Source of the DNA: Granulicella sp. | Lineage (GTDB): Bacteria; Acidobacteriota; Terriglobia; Terriglobales; Acidobacteriaceae | DNA length: 7,336 bases | Direction of reading: 5' to 3' | Assembly (NCBI GenBank): GCA_003133205.1 | Contig: PKWK01000343.1 | Location: 1-7,336, forward strand | Shown: one piece after another, positions 6,448 through 7,336 of the stretch | Layout of the letters: each line of letters begins with the position of its first letter | Position numbering within the stretch: position 1 is the first letter of the stretch | Notes under the pieces: model-generated | The model's input: only the letters and a program-made list of their open reading frames with translations | Databases searched by the model: none | Told to the model about the DNA's origin: nothing | Position numbers and translations under genes: made by a program

Positions 6448-7293
6448 CTAATTCTCCGAAGGCCTCTCGACATGATCGATGACAAGAACCTCGTTCGGAA
6501 TTTTCTGCGGTTCCAGCTTCAGTCCAAGCTGCTCCTGAATCGCGGTGAAGAGCCCCGGCGGCGCATTCGGATTGTCCGTGGGCGGCGGCGGCACGCGAAT
6601 GCCCATGCCGGTGAACTGCGTCTCATCGGGCGTCCATTTCAAAGTGAAATTAAACTCGCCCGCGAGCCCCGCCTTGTCCACCACCGGCTTGTCCAACACC
6701 GCAAACTGCAGCCAGTTCGCAAAATGCTGAAGCGTCTCTCGCTTGAAGTTGCATACCCCAAGGTGTTCGCATCCTGAACCATGCTGGCCGTTAGGATCTG
6801 CCACCGTCAGCTTTGGCCCACCCTTCGCAACCGTCAGGGCATAGACAGACATCTCCCTCTGTTCCCGATGAAACGTGAGGTGGAAACGATCCGCCAGAAG
6901 TTTTTGAAACATCTCCCCCCCGTGCTTGTCGAACTGATCCTGGCTCTCGGCCACCGCTTCGACATCGTATTCATCGCTTGTAACCCATGCCGGCGCGCCT
7001 TGGATCTGCCGCCGATCGAGGCGATACGCCATCAAGATTAAGTCGGCTAACGTCGTGTTGTGCGTGAGAAACCGGCGACCTTCCTCCCTGTCGTTCATGC
7101 GATTCGGATCAGGATCCTTCACCAGCTTGATCGTCGCCACCTCAAACTCCGGCGGCGCAGTCGACGCCGTTGCGGCCGTCCCCGGCGATTGCGCCCTGCT
7201 CAACGGACCGCTCATCGCTGCAAGGTACATCGATAAGATCCCAAGCATCGAGAGCATCTTGACGAGATTACGTTTGGTGACAATGTGCCACAT
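6448..7293 (-). CDS. TIGR03435 (DUF3738) family secreted protein, first of a tandem pair
   Basis: This is a second TIGR03435/DUF3738 member, 281 residues, function unknown. The N-terminus is basic and then hydrophobic (KMLSMLGILSMYLAAMSGP, 12-30), consistent with a signal peptide cleaved near RAQS (33-36). Family blocks: FEVATIKLVKDPDPNR (50-65), IQGAPAWVTSDEYDVEA (97-113), FQKLLADRFHLTFHREQREMSVYALTVAKGGPKL, VVDKAGLAGEFNFTLKW (204-220), and the C-terminal AIQEQLGLKLEPQKIPNEVLVIDHVERPSEN. Unlike its neighbour it has two cysteines ten residues or fewer apart (175 and 181), which could form a disulfide after export, and a proline-rich stretch at 235-246. ATG 7293 is preceded by GGAG at 7 nt. 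The two proteins end in the same VIDHVERPSEN block but differ elsewhere, so the duplication is old. Confidence 0.92.
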   Translation of the reverse strand: MWHIVTKRNLVKMLSMLGILSMYLAAMSGPLSRAQSPGTAATASTAPPEFEVATIKLVKDPDPNRMNDREEGRRFLTHNTTLADLILMAYRLDRRQIQGAPAWVTSDEYDVEAVAESQDQFDKHGGEMFQKLLADRFHLTFHREQREMSVYALTVAKGGPKLTVADPNGQHGSGCEHLGVCNFKRETLQHFANWLQFAVLDKPVVDKAGLAGEFNFTLKWTPDETQFTGMGIRVPPPPTDNPNAPPGLFTAIQEQLGLKLEPQKIPNEVLVIDHVERPSEN

Positions 7294-7311
7294 CGTGAAA
7301 CTCCATTCCCC

Positions 7312-7330
7312 TAATACTACTGTGTTATAA
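7312..7330 (-). promoter_or_regulatory. Candidate -10 box with overlapping dyad, possible BlaI/MecI-type operator
   Basis: The 19-nt sequence TAATACTACTGTGTTATAA is an imperfect palindrome centred on 7321; 14 of 19 positions match its reverse complement. It contains the minus-strand hexamer TATAAC (7329-7324), a fair -10 box for the TIGR03435 gene that starts 19 bp further on; any -35 box lies at or beyond the window edge. TAxxAC-n-GTxxTA resembles operators of BlaI/MecI repressors. I recall that BlaI/BlaR1-like genes often accompany DUF3738 genes in Acidobacteriota; no such regulator is in this window. Confidence 0.4.
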
Positions 7331-7336
7331 AGTTGA

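Overview
The window looks like a chromosomal segment of an Acidobacteriota bacterium, most likely class Terriglobia (Acidobacteriia). The basis is moderately high GC content, a compact histidine operon, and two adjacent secreted proteins of the TIGR03435/DUF3738 family, which is strongly expanded in soil Acidobacteriota. The genus is not determined. Every supported gene lies on the minus strand, so transcription runs from high to low coordinates.

Positions 7336-5581 (transcribed first) hold a tandem pair of exported TIGR03435-family proteins of unknown function, 12 bp apart and probably co-transcribed. The first has a good Shine-Dalgarno. A 19-nt imperfect dyad overlaps its candidate -10 box and resembles a BlaI/MecI-type operator.

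Positions 5580-5276 contain no large gene but a complete-looking attenuation control region for the his operon. It has a sigma70-type promoter (TTGACA / TAGCCT), a 27-residue leader peptide with five consecutive His codons plus one more, and then a strong intrinsic terminator (10-bp perfect stem and a T run). A further hairpin and an AT-rich tract precede hisI. This is the most interesting element of the window.

Positions 5275-1 hold the histidine biosynthesis operon in the order hisI, hisG, hisD, hisC, hisB, a small unrecognised three-helix membrane protein, and hisH (truncated by the window edge). HisG makes phosphoribosyl-ATP, and HisI opens the ring of phosphoribosyl-AMP. HisH feeds ammonia to HisF (not in the window). 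HisB dehydrates imidazole glycerol phosphate, HisC transaminates, and HisD performs the final two oxidations. hisE, hisA, hisF and histinol-phosphate phosphatase are not seen; HisB here is the monofunctional dehydratase. Several junctions are translationally coupled (TAATG at hisI/hisG, TGATG at hisC/hisB, ATGA at hisB/membrane protein).

Three his junctions carry unrelated short quasi-periodic repeats: an 86-nt element with perfect 21-bp inverted ends between hisG and hisD, a 2 x 14-nt repeat between hisD and hisC, and a 4 x 8-nt repeat inside the 3' end of hisC. No tRNA, rRNA, CRISPR array or transposase gene was seen.
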